Origin: Hirundichthys speculiger
Taxonomy: Eukaryota > Chordata > Actinopteri > Beloniformes > Exocoetidae
DNA: 64,000 nt
NCBI GenBank assembly: GCA_018398805.1
Contig: JAGFBZ010000814.1
Coordinates: 4,610,001-4,674,000 of the forward strand
Direction: 5' to 3'
In this document: one piece after another, positions 1-10,345 of the stretch
Layout: each line of letters opens with the position of its first letter
Numbering within the stretch: the stretch's first letter is position 1
Translations under genes and position numbers: made by a program
The notes under the pieces: model-generated
Databases searched by the model: none
What the model was told of the DNA's origin: nothing
What the model saw: only the letters and a program-made list of their open reading frames with translations

Positions 1-62
1 AATTAGTTGCGTTAAAATTATTTTGCGTTAATCACGTGTTAACGCGATTAACTTTGACAGCC

Positions 63-66
<4 letters not shown>
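1..66 (+). mobile_element. Right end of a hAT-like mosaic element (copy A, cut by window edge)
   Basis: These bases match almost exactly the right end of the complete copy at 44975-46296: GTTAACGCG-type iterated motifs, then the terminal TTGACAGCCCTAA. The rest of this copy lies outside the window. As in the other copies, the terminus runs straight into a TA microsatellite. Seen: the terminus and its iterons. Inferred: that the full copy has the same L2-containing interior. Confidence 0.75.
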
Positions 67-112
<46 letters not shown>

Positions 113-115
113 CAT

Positions 116-173
<58 letters not shown>

Positions 174-183
174 ACATACATAC
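67..183. repeat. Compound microsatellite (TA)n-(TACA)n-(CA)n
   Basis: A pure TA run of about 42 bases is followed by TACA units and a CA run of about 36 bases. The tract lies between the end of one hAT-like element and the start of another at 184. Open frames through it encode only Tyr-Ile or Cys-Val runs and are not genes. Confidence 0.97.
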
Positions 184-935
184 TAGGGGTGAAACAGTAC
201 AAGTGGCTCACGGTACGGCCCATACCGTGGTTTTTGTGTCACGGTTTCGGTACGGATTCAGTACAGTTTCAGACCACCCGCTACCCTAAAACCGCGATCG
301 CAAGATACCGAGTTTGCAGAAAGCGCAACTCGCATGTCCGCGGTTAAAAGAGCGTGTCCAAATGGCATAAATGTGCGTCCACCTGGTCACATGTGGATGT
401 GTTCGTGATCTTTAAATGCGCATCCAATGATTTGTTCTGCAGTATTTTAAAAAGCACATCAGCCGTGCCAAGACGCACAACTGGTAACAACTGGATCTTA
501 CGCAGGTAAGATCCGGGTTTAGGGAGGTGGAAGATTGTGTTCTGTTAACTGTTAACTGTTTTCACTCCTTCACCGGTGTATTCAACAGCAAAACCAAAAT
601 GCTCCCACACCGGTGATTTCAAAAAGTTTTTCCCAATTTCTCCGCTACCGCTAGCCATGCCTGCTTGTTTTTTTTGGGTTTTTTTTCTGCGTCTATGAGC
701 TGCAGCCATCTGGCCCAAGTGTGATAGGCTGGTCACTGTGAGTGAGCGGAGATGAGTGCACATTGACATGCAGTGGTCGGGCCTGTTTCCTAAAAGTCAC
801 GCACGCTCACGTCCAAGTCCAATGCAAAGTTATTGGACCATAAATACCACGGGACATAAAAGCCTGTGTTGTCCTGTGTCCCGTGCAGGTCTTACCGAAC
901 CGTATCGTATTTTACCGAGAACCTTTGCATTCCTA
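184..935. mobile_element. Non-autonomous hAT-type element with TAGGGGTG...CATTCCTA ends
   Basis: The left end reads TAGGGGTGAAACAGTAC. The right end, reverse-complemented, reads TAGGAATGCAAAGGTTCTC, with CGGTAC/CGGTAAA-rich subterminal sequence at both ends. This terminal style is typical of fish hAT MITEs. No transposase is visible. Bases ~285-545 share blocks with the foldback element at 35236-35965, including AAATGGCATAAATGTG and GGTCACATGTGGA, which suggests a second element nested inside. The flanks are simple repeat, so an 8-bp target duplication cannot be read reliably. Confidence 0.65.
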
Positions 936-991
936 ATATACACACATATATATACATATACACACACACACACACACACACATACATACAC

Positions 992-1073
<82 letters not shown>
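936..1073. repeat. Compound microsatellite (CA)n/(TA)n
   Basis: Alternating AC and AT units end in a TA run of about 60 bases. The tract abuts the right end of the hAT element and mirrors the microsatellite on its left. The element therefore appears to have inserted into a microsatellite. Confidence 0.96.
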
Positions 1074-1076
<3 letters not shown>

Positions 1077-3454
1077 AAAATCCATTGCTGCATTAGGAGA
1101 AATTCTGTCTTTAGAGTGGATCGCACTGTAGCACCATTAGGAGAAGGCACAGACTGGAAGACCATGGTATATTTGTGAGGACAGTTCTCTGTAAAGGATT
1201 TGGAGGAGATATCTCTTTCTGTGATTATACTGTCATTACCATAATATCAGCTTTGTCACCTCGCAGGCCAATTGTTAAGAAAAAGCAACCTCCTTTCCTC
1301 TTTTCCCAGGAAGGCATCAAGCAGGCATGCAGGCATCCTAAGGTACAGAAGCTGCTTTCTGCTCTCTTTTCACCCTGCAACCCCCTCCTATGAAGCTCTG
1401 CCTGGAAGATGCAAGCTGGATTTGGCTCGCATCCTTGCCTCTTTCCTAACACTGCATAGCTGCCGGGTGTCAGAGTGCCAACTTTTCCAACCCAGCTGCA
1501 CTGATTAGCACAGAGAGATTATTAGCTCGGGATCTCCTAGAAGCACTGCATACTTGTTTTCTCTACCCTTTTTGTTTCACTTTCAGCCATGTGCCCCAAG
1601 CAGTTTTCTTGATATGCCTGATCAAAACAACAAAAGACAAAAGTGAAGAAAGCATTTAAAAAATAAGAAATTAGCTCAACATACTTACAAAATAGGCAGT
1701 GAGGTAAAAATAAATTGTTTTTACTGCTTGTGGATACATAAGTAAAAAGTAATTCATCAGCATTGTGTAAGAGCTCTCTCATCTTTCATTCTTTTCTCCT
1801 TGTACCCGTCTCTACCTTCAGTTTCTAGCACCTGACCTGCTGCCAAGATTTCACCTCCCAAACCACAGGACGTGGACATCCCACTCTCAAACTTGTGCAA
1901 TGCCTTATCTGAGCCCCACACACTAACACCCAGCATATGAGGCATCCTTCACTCCCTGTGCCAGAAATATGCCGGTATCTCTCCCCCTCGTGCTCTCTTT
2001 CACCCAATTCTCCATCATGTTCTTTTCTTTTCTCTCTTCCCCTCTCTCTAGAGCTTTGCATTTGAAATTGAACAGACACTCAGCCAATTTATCATAGGCT
2101 GACACGTGTCATGTCCAAGGCCTAACCACAGGGACTTACAGTAGGCATTGCATTTATCCCCTTTGTTGTCAGCAAGGGCCAAGACAATACCAGGAGCTAT
2201 TAAAAAGGGCTAAAAAAGGAGAACAGGAACATAGGTAGAAAATGAAAGAGGCGAAAACATACCACTAAACATCAATCAACATCGCATATGCCTCTGAAAG
2301 GTTACAGACCCCTGTAAGGTTGAACCCACCGCATTTTCCTAACCAACAATCAAGTATGTGGTGATGCAAGGCATTTGTGTCTAAGGCTGTAAAAGCCCAG
2401 ACAGGCAGGGGATGGATTAGGTCGAGAGTTAGCGCAATATGGAATCAGACCTTTGTCCCGTGGTTCAAATTCTAGTTTAAACTTTAATATCAACTAATGC
2501 AACCAATAGACCCAGAAAATTATAAGGACAAAAGAGAAAGTTCAATCTCAAGGTACGATGGCTGAAGGAAAGCCACTGGGAAAACATTCAACTATAACCT
2601 CAAAGACAGAGAGAGAAATAAAAGGTCCACTCCCAATTGCTTAGCTGCCATTCAGATGCTGTCATAAGTATTTTTCCTGTAATAATGCGCAGGAGAGATA
2701 CTTAAAGGCCATCATTCCTGAGACATGAAAGGGGACAAACTACTAAAGTGCAGTATATAAAACCCTTTCTGTTTAATCACCTTATTTCTGTATTATCTCT
2801 TCTCTCTTTGAACAGGTTCTTTAAAGGAACACAAGTCTTTATTGTTGTACTGTGTGGAAAAGGTGAGAAAGATGACCCTACCTGATAATACTGTTACTCC
2901 AAAGAATGTATATATTCTCCTTATGTGAACAAGGTGAAAAAGATAATCAGAATGGGTATAGAGGCAAATGAGATGAAGGAGGATTGTGTATTACGTATGT
3001 AACATTATGAACCACGTGATTATTAATTGACATCTTGTACATCCATAGATGTACAAGATGTAACTCCACTTTGACACTGTTTTATTCAACATGAATGTTG
3101 AATAAGCCATCAACAGGCAATTGATATTCAATGCATTATCTGACAGATAGTATTCACAATGGTCAAATAAATTTGAAAACAAAGTGCCAGCCTCCATTTT
3201 CCCTCTCACCTCATTCAGTCATATAAAAAAGAAACTACATCTTCATTAATTTCTAAGATTTTATCTAAGATTGTATGTTTCACTAAATTAAGAGAAAGAT
3301 CATCTGGTATTAAGAGTAGGAACATACAAGCTCAAATGGACAATGACACATAACAGTGCCATTTTTATTTAACACAAACAAACCCAAAATGTTGATGCCA
3401 CTTTTAGTAAGGTAAATTCTCACTCCATTCATTGTAATTATGAGGGTATTTTTC
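1074..3454. other. Intergenic DNA without recognisable gene
   Basis: No convincing coding sequence on either strand: open frames are short and lack recognisable domains or splice partners. The stretch is AT-rich and low in clear repeats, apart from the paired hairpins at 3031-3105, listed separately. Confidence 0.6.
3031..3105. repeat. Two tandem perfect inverted repeats
   Basis: The first hairpin has a 13-bp perfect stem (CATCTTGTACATC at 3031-3043 against 3048-3060) with a 4-base loop. The second, 21 bases further on, has an 11-bp perfect stem (TTATTCAACAT at 3082-3092 against 3095-3105) with a 2-base loop. They are too short for a typical pre-miRNA. They could be remnants of a foldback element or protein-binding palindromes. 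Confidence 0.85.
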
Positions 3455-3580
3455 ACATACAGGCTATCACAAGGATATGCATCACTGCGCAAGCAGGACT
3501 TGAGATTGCATTATGAGAAGAGAGGATAAACTTCCAAACACATATCACTGGAGAAAGTGCACTATAAAATGGAAGTGTGG
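3455..3580. repeat. Dispersed repeat, copy 1 (partner at 16244-16370)
   Basis: Shares an ordered series of blocks with 16244-16370: TATCACAAxGATxxxxxTCACT, then ATAAACTTCCAAACA, then TCACTxGAGAAA and TATAAAAT. Blocks and spacing are conserved in the same orientation. It is probably an old unclassified interspersed repeat; I could not assign a family. Confidence 0.6.
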
Positions 3581-3679
3581 TGCCTTTCAATTGAGTCTAT
3601 AATTTAAAAATGTTAAAGGTGAAAGGTTGAAAAGTGAAGGTTAAAATAGTTATTTTATAAACTCTGTTTATGGTTTTAT

Positions 3680-3694
3680 GCTGCCACCTACTGG
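3680..3694 (-). promoter_or_regulatory. CTCF-like motif
   Basis: The minus strand reads CCAGTAGGTGGCAGC, which fits the vertebrate CTCF core (CCASYAGRKGGCRSY) at every position. It is a sequence match only. Such motifs are often carried by repeats, so occupancy is unknown. Confidence 0.4.
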
Positions 3695-3966
3695 CCACAG
3701 ATATATACAGTTAAGTACAAGCTTTGGACTCTGCAAAAGCTAGTATTTATGACGTTACAACTTCTGGGTTACAAACCTTCTGCCATTTTGTGCATGAAAG
3801 TGTTACTTACATTCTGCACTAAACCAACCTTTTGATTGCTGAAATTGTCATTAAAGTTGCTAAAATGCCACATACATTCATTGTTGATAGCTGCAAAAAC
3901 AGATTGGATCCATCAGTGAAACAAGGTTTCTACAGATTTCCAGACATTGTCATCCATAATCATAAG

Positions 3967-4746
3967 GCGATGCCCAGACGACGCCTGGCATGGAGGCTAC
4001 TTGCTGCTGCTCCGGGGGACTTATCCCTGCGACGCTGGAAGCTGGAGGCTCCAGTTTGTGCCCGGTGTGTGGTGATTTTGCGGTCGGATGTCGACATGCT
4101 GTCTGCGGCTGCGGACCGGTCCTCTCGTGGCTGGTGGAGACGTGCTGCCGCAGACATGGACAGTATCGCTGGGGGCCGGTTCATTGAAGCTAATCCTGAA
4201 CTGCTACCCGCGGCAACCACCGCCACTGGATCCAGGCTGCAGCGTCAACTGAACCGGGACGGGAGCCCCTGACGTGGCAGCGGCAGCATGCTGCCCCTGT
4301 CCAGCAGTCTACACGCCGGGTGGGTCAGCTGACCTGGCAGTGGTCCCGGTGGGCCCGGCACCGCCAGGGGTACCGCCAGCAACCGGTCCGCATGATGAAC
4401 CGGGCTCTGGGACAGTCGGCTCCATCGCTCGCCGGACTGAGGGAGCTCGGTCTTCCCAGAAGAGACAGTTTGGTTCATCTGAGTTTGGTTCATCGGTGTT
4501 TCCTCCTCTGACCTGTGATATCTCACTTGATTCACCATTGTCGAGATATACTGGTTTTAATGGATGTTAACAGGTTTTAACGGCTGTTAACTTGAGTTAA
4601 CACTCGGACCACAGGACCGGGACATGAAGAAGGAGCGCTGGACACCGGCAGCTCCTCAAGTACACCAGACTGCAGCGTCTGGTGTACTTGAAACTTGAAT
4701 TTCCCCCTCGGGGGATCAATAAAGTATATTTGTATTGTATTGTATC
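3967..4746 (+). mobile_element. LINE 3'-end insertion (GC-rich, AATAAAGTAT tail)
   Basis: A GC-rich block, unlike its AT-rich surroundings, begins in the middle of a THAP coding exon. It ends with CCCCTCGGGGGATCAATAAAG followed by TATTG units. That ending is typical of a group of fish LINE/SINE 3' tails. A cysteine-rich frame reading CPVCGDFAVGCRH occurs near 4060, but I see no reverse transcriptase, so the copy would be 5'-truncated. Clade uncertain. Confidence 0.55.
4657..4690 (+). other. Perfect 14-bp stem-loop in LINE 3' tail
   Basis: CAAGTACACCAGAC (4657-4670) pairs perfectly with 4677-4690 around a TGCAGC loop. It sits about 20 bases before the AATAAAGTAT tail. Some LINE reverse transcriptases recognise a 3' stem-loop, so this may be the template-recognition hairpin. 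That role is inferred from position. Confidence 0.6.
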
Positions 4747-4877
4747 CATGAAGGATAAAAGACTGAAAGAACTGAAGAACAGAAATCACAGAGAAACATG
4801 GATTGTGTGAGTAAACCGCAGAGACTTTGTTCCCACGGCTTATTCAAAAGTGTGTTCTCACCATATTGTCGAAGGTA

Positions 4878-6600
4878 ATACTAATAATTTTTGTGCCTTT
4901 AATTTTGGTTCTCGATTCAACATTTCTCAAATCAAATCAAGAAAGAATATCATAGACAGAAATCACTACTTAGGTTAGTTTAGTCTAGCCTACTTAGTGC
5001 AGTATTTATTTCATTCAATAAACATTCAGAACTGATCAGAGTTGTTTTTAAATTAAATAAAGTGACCAACATTTGAAAGTAAAAGGATGCCATTTGGAAA
5101 CCCGACGATAGACATTGGTAAGATTGTCATGATTGCCATGACCACCATAGACGGACATCATTTTCCTGATACTATGGATGATTATGACTAAGCTCATTTA
5201 AATATGTTGACCTAAACTAAATGTATTGAGGAAACATTTTTCGGGGAATTTAGAAACAATCAGCATGCTCAAATCGTGAAATGAATTTCAACAAACCTTC
5301 CCTGCAGCCATGACATTCTCTGCAGACCAGATGTAGTCCACATCCTGCGCCCAGCAGTACACAAACTAACTGTAAACCTCTAGACACCTGTAGGTCTTTA
5401 GTTCCTCCAAAGTTTAGGGACTTTTGTCATAAAAAATATAATTGTAGATGTTGGGGTACAATGCATCCTGTAAGTCTTTCGGATCGCGTATCCAATCCTT
5501 TTTAGCCATCTGTACTGGCCAAGTCCACTGATTGCCACTAAGGAGATTTAGATTGGCATCGATCCCTTCATGGATGAAGATGTTGATATAGTGGCCGACA
5601 GATCTCTCTATACAGAGAGGTTAGAAGGCTCTGATACAGTGTGAAGGGAAGAAAATCTGGGAGATGGGCTGACCCTCACAAGAAATTCCATTGTATGTTT
5701 CCGTCATTTCAACAAGGAAAAGATCAGCACTGACAGTTACTCTAGTGATGATCCTGTCTACTTTTCCTGGAATAACTGGGGGAAGCCACACATCTGCAAA
5801 GCCCTGGGTGAGTGTGAGTGCCGCCTCCGTACACTTCATGTTCCGTAGTAAGGTAGCCTCCATTAAAACAGAAGTCTGGACGATTTTTGTTTTGGTAATT
5901 TGGTTAATGACATCAACATTGGGACAAAGTATTGTTGGGCTACTGTTGTGTTTGTTAGATTTTTTTGTTTGTTTGTTTTTAGAATTGAGCCAAGAGGGAG
6001 GGAGTATACATGATCGTATAAGCAACCCCAACAACAGTTCAGGCTAAAGGAAGTACTTACTGGTATCACCTAGACCATTGCACCAAGATTTATAATAAGA
6101 CCACAGATAAAGCAAGGGAAAGAGATGATCATAATGACCTTGGTAAAAATACTGACACCAATAGCTCTCCAGATATCAATGTTGGGAGGCACATGTGGGC
6201 CACCCAGACAGATGTTAATCAAGTGACAAAGCCCGCCCCAGAAGAAAGTGAACCAACATATATCAGATGAGTATGATGCAATAACACAAACACTTAATCG
6301 CCTGTCAGCATTGTCAGCCAAATATAACCAATCTGTCACAGATAACTCCAAGTTTAAAAGCAGAATAGCTCAGAATCCAAGGAAAATCCTCTAATAGACT
6401 TGTAGATACAAACAACAGCTGTGCGAGTAACCAGTAAGCCACATTTATTATGCAAGTGGGTGCCACTGTAGTGACCACTATTACTCCCATCACCACATTG
6501 GTGTATATAGACACACTGAGTAATACCATGACAATGTCTGCTTTTGATACAGTCTTACTCCAACCAAACCTGCGTAAATATCCCCATACAGGGGAACTGA
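4878..6600 (-). pseudogene. Interior of THAP/DDE transposon with a decayed antisense reading frame
   Basis: Between the THAP exon and the DDE domain, the minus strand holds coding-like frames from about 6351 down to 5621. The best one (6034-5621) contains VLMEATLLRNMKCTEAALT and DVWLPPVIPGKVDRII, with a natural-looking amino-acid composition. I do not recognise the domain with certainty. ISL2EU-type transposons are known to carry a second protein (YqaJ nuclease-like), so this could be a remnant of such an accessory ORF. A frame change separates it from the 6351-6070 segment (RAIGVSIFTK). Confidence 0.35.
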
Positions 6601-7221
6601 GAGTCCTGGAGTTACAGCTTCAGAAACAACAGCTGACTATTCAACAGCATCAGAGATTAGCTGCTTTTGTGCCTCTGAAGAAGACTTCCATTTCTACACA
6701 CAATTCTGGTCAGAAGAGGTCTTCATAGTTTTCAGGGAATCAATTTCTTCATCTGCTTCCAGGCAGCAGTAGCACCAAGCCACTACACCAAGCTGCCTCT
6801 CATTGACAACTGCTTCATGTTCTTCTGCCATATCACAGGTGGACTGAAAGAACAGGTACCATCATCAATTTTGGATGTCAGTGTATCGACAGTCTGTCGC
6901 ACCATTCTAACTTAGGCAAACTGCCTTTACCAAGTCCTAGGATCACAGTCTACCTGGATGACTTGGAACCAGGTGCAGGCCACCATGCCCAAAAAGTTCC
7001 AGCATTACTGTCCCAATGTTAAGAGTACTGAGTTCCACTGTGAGAACCCATGTTCTTTGACTTTGCAGTCTGAGACCATCTCCAGCTACAAGAACCACAC
7101 CATCTTTAAAGGTTTAGTAGGCATTGCGCCCTGTGATGTAATTACTTTAATGTCCAAGTTATACACAGGATCTGACAAAGAAATAACTAAGATCTGGTTT
7201 AACACAGCTTCTGTTGCCCAG
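6600..7221 (+). pseudogene. DDE_Tnp_4-type transposase fragment
   Basis: The plus strand reads, across frame breaks, FHFYTQFWSEEVFIVF, then LPLIDNCFMFFC..GGLKEQVPSSI, then MTWNQVQATMPKKFQHYCPNV, and TEFHCENPCSLTLQSET followed by YKNHTIFKGLVGIAPCDVIT. This order of blocks is that of the DDE_Tnp_4 endonuclease domain found with THAP domains in fish transposons. The catalytic Asp block before TEFHCENP is degraded, with a gap where an ILDCTE-like motif is expected. The copy is cut at ~7221 by the 3' tail of an antisense Rex3 element. Confidence 0.7.
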
Positions 7222-10110
7222 AGATAGAGTCCATCCATCTATTATCCTCTGCTTAGTCAGGTCGAGGGGGAAGCAGCCCAAGCAGAGAGGCTCAGACCCC
7301 CCTCACCCCAGCCACCTTCACCAGCTACTCAGAGAGAACACAGAGGCTCTCCCAGGCCAACCAAGAGATAGAATCTCTCCAGTGTGTTCTGGGTCTACCT
7401 TGTGGTTCTTCTCCCACTTTGACATCCCAAAACACCTCCCCAGGGAGGCATCCAGGGTGCATCCTAACCAGATGTCTGAACCACCTCAACTGGCTTCTCT
7501 TGATGTGAAGGAGCAGCAGCTCTACCTTGGCTACCTTGGCTCAACTTCTCACCCTATCTTTAAGGGAGAATCCAGCCACCCTGTGAAGGAAACTCATTTC
7601 AGCTGCTTATATCACATTCTTTTGGTCAATACCCACAGTTCGTGACCAGAGGTGAGGGTTGGGAAAAAGATTGACCGGTAAACAGAGAGCCTTGCCTTTT
7701 GGTCCAACTCTTTCTTCAACACAACAGACCAGTACAGAGTCCGCACCACAGCAGATGCTGCACCAATCTGCCTGTCAATCTCCTGCTCCATTCTTCCATT
7801 CAGTCGTAAACAGGACCCTGACATACTTAAACTCCTTCACTTGGGGCAGAACCTCACTCCCAACCCAAAGAAGGCATTCTACCCTTTTCTGACTGAAACC
7901 CATGGTCTCAGATGTGGAGGTGCTAATTCTCATTCCTGCTGCTTCACACTCCGCTGAAAACTGCTCCAGTGAGAGCTCAAGATCCCCACCTGATGATGCT
8001 AACAGGACCACGTCATCTGCAAAAAGCGAGACGAAATTCTGACACCAAACTGGAGCTCCTCTCCTTCTAGGTTGGGCCTAGAAATTCTGTGTTAAACTGA
8101 ATCGGTGACAAAAGGCAGCCCTGACAAAGTCCAACTCTCATTGAAAACAAATCTAACAACCAGCAATGTGGACCAAACTCACTCCATTTTTACAGAGAAT
8201 GGAGAGCCCATACCAATGGGCCCAGTATACCGTACCCCTGGAGTACCCCCCACCGGATACCCCGAGGTCAAATGCCTTCTCCAAATCCACAAAACACATG
8301 TGGACTGGACCCTAGAAAGGATATAAAGCTGGTCTAGTGTTCCATGGCTGAGATGGAACTTACATTGTTCCTCCTGGATTCAAGATTTGACAATCAATCA
8401 GACTCTCTTCTCTACCACCTCTGCAAAGACCTTACCAGGGAGGCTGAGGAGTGCAATTCCCCTATAATTGGAACACACCCTCTGGCCCCCCTTCTTTAAA
8501 AGGGGAACAACCACCCCAGTCTACCAATCCAGAAGTACTGCTCCTGGTTTCCACGTGATTGTTAGGACTCCACTCGCTGAGCAGCAGACCCAACCTCGTC
8601 AGGCGGACACACCCAGCACATCCCAGCGCGCGGCCCGTGAGCTGCACGCCCAGTGACACGAGCGGGCGCGGCGCGCTCCTCTCCACACCTGAGGATCATC
8701 GCTCGTCACGCACCTGGAGCTCATCTACTCATCCTGGAGGACATATAGACTCGAGCACTCCTGAGCTCAGGTGCGAGTTCTTGCCGTTCCTCCGGGTCTG
8801 TTTGATCGTCATCATTGTGAGTACTCGCCCTCACTTCCCTGTGTCTGAGTTGTGGATTACTTTCTCTGAGGATTACTTCCCTTCCGGATTGTTTCCCTGC
8901 GGATTACTTTTCCTGTGGATTATTTTTCCTGTGGAATACTTTCCAGTGGAATACTTCCCTGTGGATACACTTCCCATGGATTATTCTGGTGGAGTTATTA
9001 TTTCTGGCAGTATTGTCTTACTGAACTTTGTGAGCTTTCTTCCAGTCACTTTCTCTGGGGCAGAAGACAGGACTTCTTATCGGCTCCCCAGTTCTGGGCA
9101 CCCTCAGTGCAGGTGACTGCCGTCTCAGCATCAGACTATTGTTGTTGCTCATAATAAACTCGGCCTCATGCCTTAACCATCCCTCTGTGTCTGTCGTGCA
9201 TTTGGGGTCGCATACAAACACAACAGTGATGTTGTTGAGACATGTCGGCCAGAACAGACCTACATAATCCAGAGCCTTAAGAAATTCAGGGTGGATCTCA
9301 TCCACTCCTGGAGCCCTGCCACCGTGCAGCTTCTTAACTACTTCAGCGACCTCAGCTCCAGTACTGAATTAATCCACCTCAAAGTCCAAAGGCCCAGCAT
9401 CCTCTATGGAAGATATGTTGGTGGGATTGAGAAGATCCTCAAATTATTCCTTCCACTGCCCAACAACATCTCCAGTTGAGGTCAGCAGTATCCCACCCTC
9501 ACTATACACAGCGTTAGTGAAACACTGCTTTCCTTGCCTGAGCCGTCTGACAGTTTGCTAGAATCTTCTTATTGAGCCTGACGGCCTCTCTTACTCGAGG
9601 TGTCCACCACTGGGTTCCAGGATTGCCGTCACAGCAGGCACCAACAACCTTACACCCACAGCTCCAGTCAGCCACTTCAGCAATGCAGGTGCGAAACATG
9701 GCCCATTCCAACTCAATGTCCCCAAGCTCCCTCAGGATGCGGTTGTAGCTCTGATGGAGGTGCGAGTTAAAGATTCTTCTGACAGGTTCGTCTGCCAGAC
9801 GTTTCCAGCAAACCCTCACTGCACACTTGGGACTACCAGGACCCTGACCAGCATCCTCCTACGCCATCTGAACCAGCTTACCAGTGATCAGTTGACAGCT
9901 CGGCTCCTATCATTACCCAAGTGTCCAGAACATACAGTCACAGATCCAGTGATACAACTATAAAGTCAATAATCAACCTAAGGCCAAGAGTGTCCTGATA
10001 ATACATGCATTGTGGACACTCTTATGTTCAAACATGGCGTTTGTTATAGACAAACTGACAAGCACAGAAGTCCAGCAACAAAACACCACTCTGGCTCAGA
10101 TCAGAGAGGA
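7222..10110 (-). mobile_element. Rex3 non-LTR retrotransposon (RTE clade), 5'-truncated, interrupted by a solo LTR
   Basis: Read on the minus strand, the coding remnants run in the expected order. A pre-RT region lies at 9819-9514 (CWKRLADEPVRRIFNSHL, WWTPRVREAVRLNKK). The RT start at ~9305 reads DEIHPEFLKALDYVGL. Late RT lies at 8011-7775 (LASSGGDLELSLEQFSAECE, GMRISTSTSE), then IDRQIGAASAVVRTLYWSV and GHELWVLTKRM. Bases 8103-8124 (CGGTGACAAAAGGCAGCCCTG) and ~8514-8530 resemble the conserved Rex3 primer sites used in fish. The low-coordinate end has a TCCATCCA-type tail, as expected for the 3' end. Many stops and frame changes make it inactive. It interrupts the DDE transposase pseudogene, so it is younger than that element. 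Total is ~2.9 kb including the LTR insert. Confidence 0.88.
8560..9225 (+). mobile_element. Solo LTR of a retroelement with 5-bp target duplication
   Basis: The block starts TGTTAGGACTCC and ends ACAAACACAACA, giving TGTT...AACA inverted ends. It is flanked on both sides by GTGAT (8555-8559 and 9226-9230). It contains an AATAAA (about 9151) roughly 70 bases from the end, as expected for an LTR, plus a run of degenerate GTGGATTACTT-like repeats from 8850 to 8990. Removing it restores continuity of the surrounding Rex3. No internal gag/pol is present, so it arose by LTR-LTR recombination. The 5-bp duplication and TG/CA ends fit Ty3/Gypsy or a related group; the family is not resolved. Confidence 0.85.
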
Positions 10111-10345
10111 CTCTGGACTCGTAACACGTAAAATATCTCACATGACCTGTGCTGTAAATGCACTCTGCAACATACTCATTTAGGCTTTTTGTTTGTTTGT
10201 TTGTTTGAATATATTTCTTTTTTTTAATTATTTCTTTATATACTTATATTTTTTGTATGTTGTGCTTTTACCTTGCAGGTAAAATGCTTGAACCTCTTGG
10301 GATTCGTATAGTACATCTTATCTATCTATCCATCTGCTATTCATC
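10111..10345 (+). mobile_element. Short retroposon 3' tail ending in TATC units
   Basis: Contains a (GTTT)n run at 10189-10206, then CCTCTTGGGATTCGTATAGTA followed by TATCTATCTATCC. The tail resembles the 'GGGATxAATAAAGTATCTATC' ending of fish LINE/SINE elements with a decayed AATAAA. No coding sequence. Confidence 0.4.

Larger units (their letters stand above)
3862..4877 (+). pseudogene. THAP zinc-finger exon of a DNA transposon, split by a LINE insertion
   Basis: Translation from 3862 gives a THAP-type N-terminus: MPHTF at the start, then CKNR, then GFYRFPDIV, with the FYRFP core of the family. The first zinc-binding cysteine position appears to be Phe. The frame breaks at about 3966, where a GC-rich ~780-bp insertion begins. 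THAP-like sequence resumes at ~4748 with KDKRLKELKNR, an ETW box and then RRDFVPTAYSKVC, ending at a plausible GTAATA donor after 4875. A stop and a frame change lie in the second half. With the DDE domain at 6600-7221 this fits a THAP plus DDE_Tnp_4 transposase (ISL2EU/Harbinger-related fish transposons). It is clearly dead. A host THAP gene is the alternative, but the downstream DDE domain makes that unlikely. Confidence 0.65.

Noticed and set aside
3990..4570. GC-rich open frames on both strands
   Set aside because: They lie within a LINE 3'-end insertion, have low-complexity Ala/Pro/Gly/Arg composition and no conserved domain; frames stay open because of GC bias.
5691..6047. 118-codon plus-strand frame with hydrophobic stretches
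   Set aside because: It is the shadow of the more protein-like minus-strand frame at 6034-5621.
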